Shown here piece by piece: positions 16,525 through 16,933 of a DNA stretch of 16,933 nucleotides. The translations under genes were made by a program, and so were the position numbers. Origin of the DNA: Amoeboradix gromovi (Eukaryota > Sanchytriomycota > Sanchytriomycetes > Sanchytriales > Sanchytriaceae); assembly GCA_018985225.1 (NCBI GenBank), contig JADGIF010000151.1, positions 1 to 16,933 of the forward strand. Direction: 5' to 3'. Below the pieces are notes generated by a model. That model saw only the letters and a list, made by a program, of their open reading frames with translations, ran no database searches and was not told the origin of the DNA. The first letter of the stretch is position 1. Each line of letters starts with the position of its first letter.

Positions 16525-16860
16525 CTCAACGTTCAGGATTGCGAGAAAATAGAGTTTCCACAAAGAAAGTGACCAAGTCAGCCAATGTTTTACAGCGGTT
16601 GCTCGCGCTCCCACTACCTGAGGCAGGACATAGTAGCAACATATAAAAGTATGTGTCCTTGCTGCTTTATGCTTAGTATCCGCTTCTAAATGGCAGTTTG
16701 TCCAGAAATTGGTTTTCTCAAAAGTACAACACATTGCGCGTCTGCTGTTTCTGAAGGTTTCGACCAGAAACTTTACAGCAGTCGATAATACAAAACAGTC
16801 TCTTCGCGTCATGATACAACTACTTGGGTGACTATCTGCAAAGACTCGATGCATAGCCAT
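16525..16860 (-). pseudogene. Diverged Fanzor-like C-terminal fragment (copy 3)
   Basis: Read on the minus strand, this keeps the order of copies 1 and 2: a Cys-rich stretch, TNCHLEADTKHKAART in place of TNCHLKVDRDHMAARN, then a tail with VGARATAVKHW and SLWK, matching SARVSNHC and SLWK of copy 2. It remains open for 113 codons (16519-16860), yet the RuvC-III Asp is replaced by Lys and knuckle residues are lost, so it should be inactive. The upstream half would lie beyond 16860 and is not recognisable in the remaining bases. Confidence 0.45.
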
Positions 16861-16933
16861 GTATCAACTGTAAAATAGCGGAATAAACGTTACCCAGCGA
16901 ATAAAATACGAGATTGGTCTCCCCATAGGACCA

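Noticed and set aside
1-16933. tRNA, rRNA or CRISPR array
   Set aside because: No cloverleaf with a plausible B-box, no rRNA core words and no regularly spaced short repeats were seen; the dispersed repeats are nuclease relics.

Overview
The window looks like a compact, AT-rich nuclear genome, most likely from a fungus or a close relative. The recognisable genes are eukaryotic: a spindle-checkpoint kinase, an oxysterol-binding protein, a mitochondrial ribosomal protein, a TBL1/Sif2-type corepressor subunit, the mRNA 3'-end kinase Clp1, seipin, an F-box/JmjC protein, a DMT transporter and a tail-anchored FHA protein. The kinase domain resembles fungal Mps1/Mph1. A mitochondrial ribosomal protein means mitochondrial translation is retained, which argues against a mitosome-only microsporidian. 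The lineage is inferred; no rRNA or mitochondrial sequence is present to fix it.

The most striking property is a set of extremely short spliceosomal introns. Three introns of 19, 19 and 20 nt are needed to give two genes sensible ends: 4551-4569 in the OSBP gene, and 15463-15482 and 16394-16412 in the FHA gene. All start GTA and end TAAYG(T/C)AG, so the branch point abuts the 3' splice site. A fourth 18-nt candidate lies at 2188-2205. Compaction shows elsewhere too: convergent genes are separated by 4 and 6 nt, a divergent pair by 33 nt, AATAAA overlaps the stop codon in five genes, and CCC/GGG motifs sit just upstream of several starts.

Layout: 1-673 holds a decayed Fanzor/TnpB-like C-terminal fragment (minus strand). 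674-1066 is a small secreted cysteine-containing protein. 1067-2303 has no gene I can establish. 2304-7777 is a dense block: MPS1, OSBP, uL29m, a LisH-WD40 gene and CLP1. 7778-9287 holds further Fanzor-like remnants, one with a duplicated zinc-ribbon segment. 9288-10349 is a divergent pair of unrecognised genes, one with a myristoylation-type N-terminus and one a multi-pass membrane protein. 10350-12052 contains a 436-bp unit bounded by perfect 22-bp inverted repeats, then a decayed Fanzor1-like nuclease. 12053-16499 is a second dense block: seipin, F-box/JmjC, DMT transporter and FHA protein. 16500-16933 is a third diverged Fanzor-like copy.

The housekeeping genes form no single pathway; they are intact islands between graveyards of RNA-guided-nuclease-type mobile elements. 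Every Fanzor-like copy I can see is broken.
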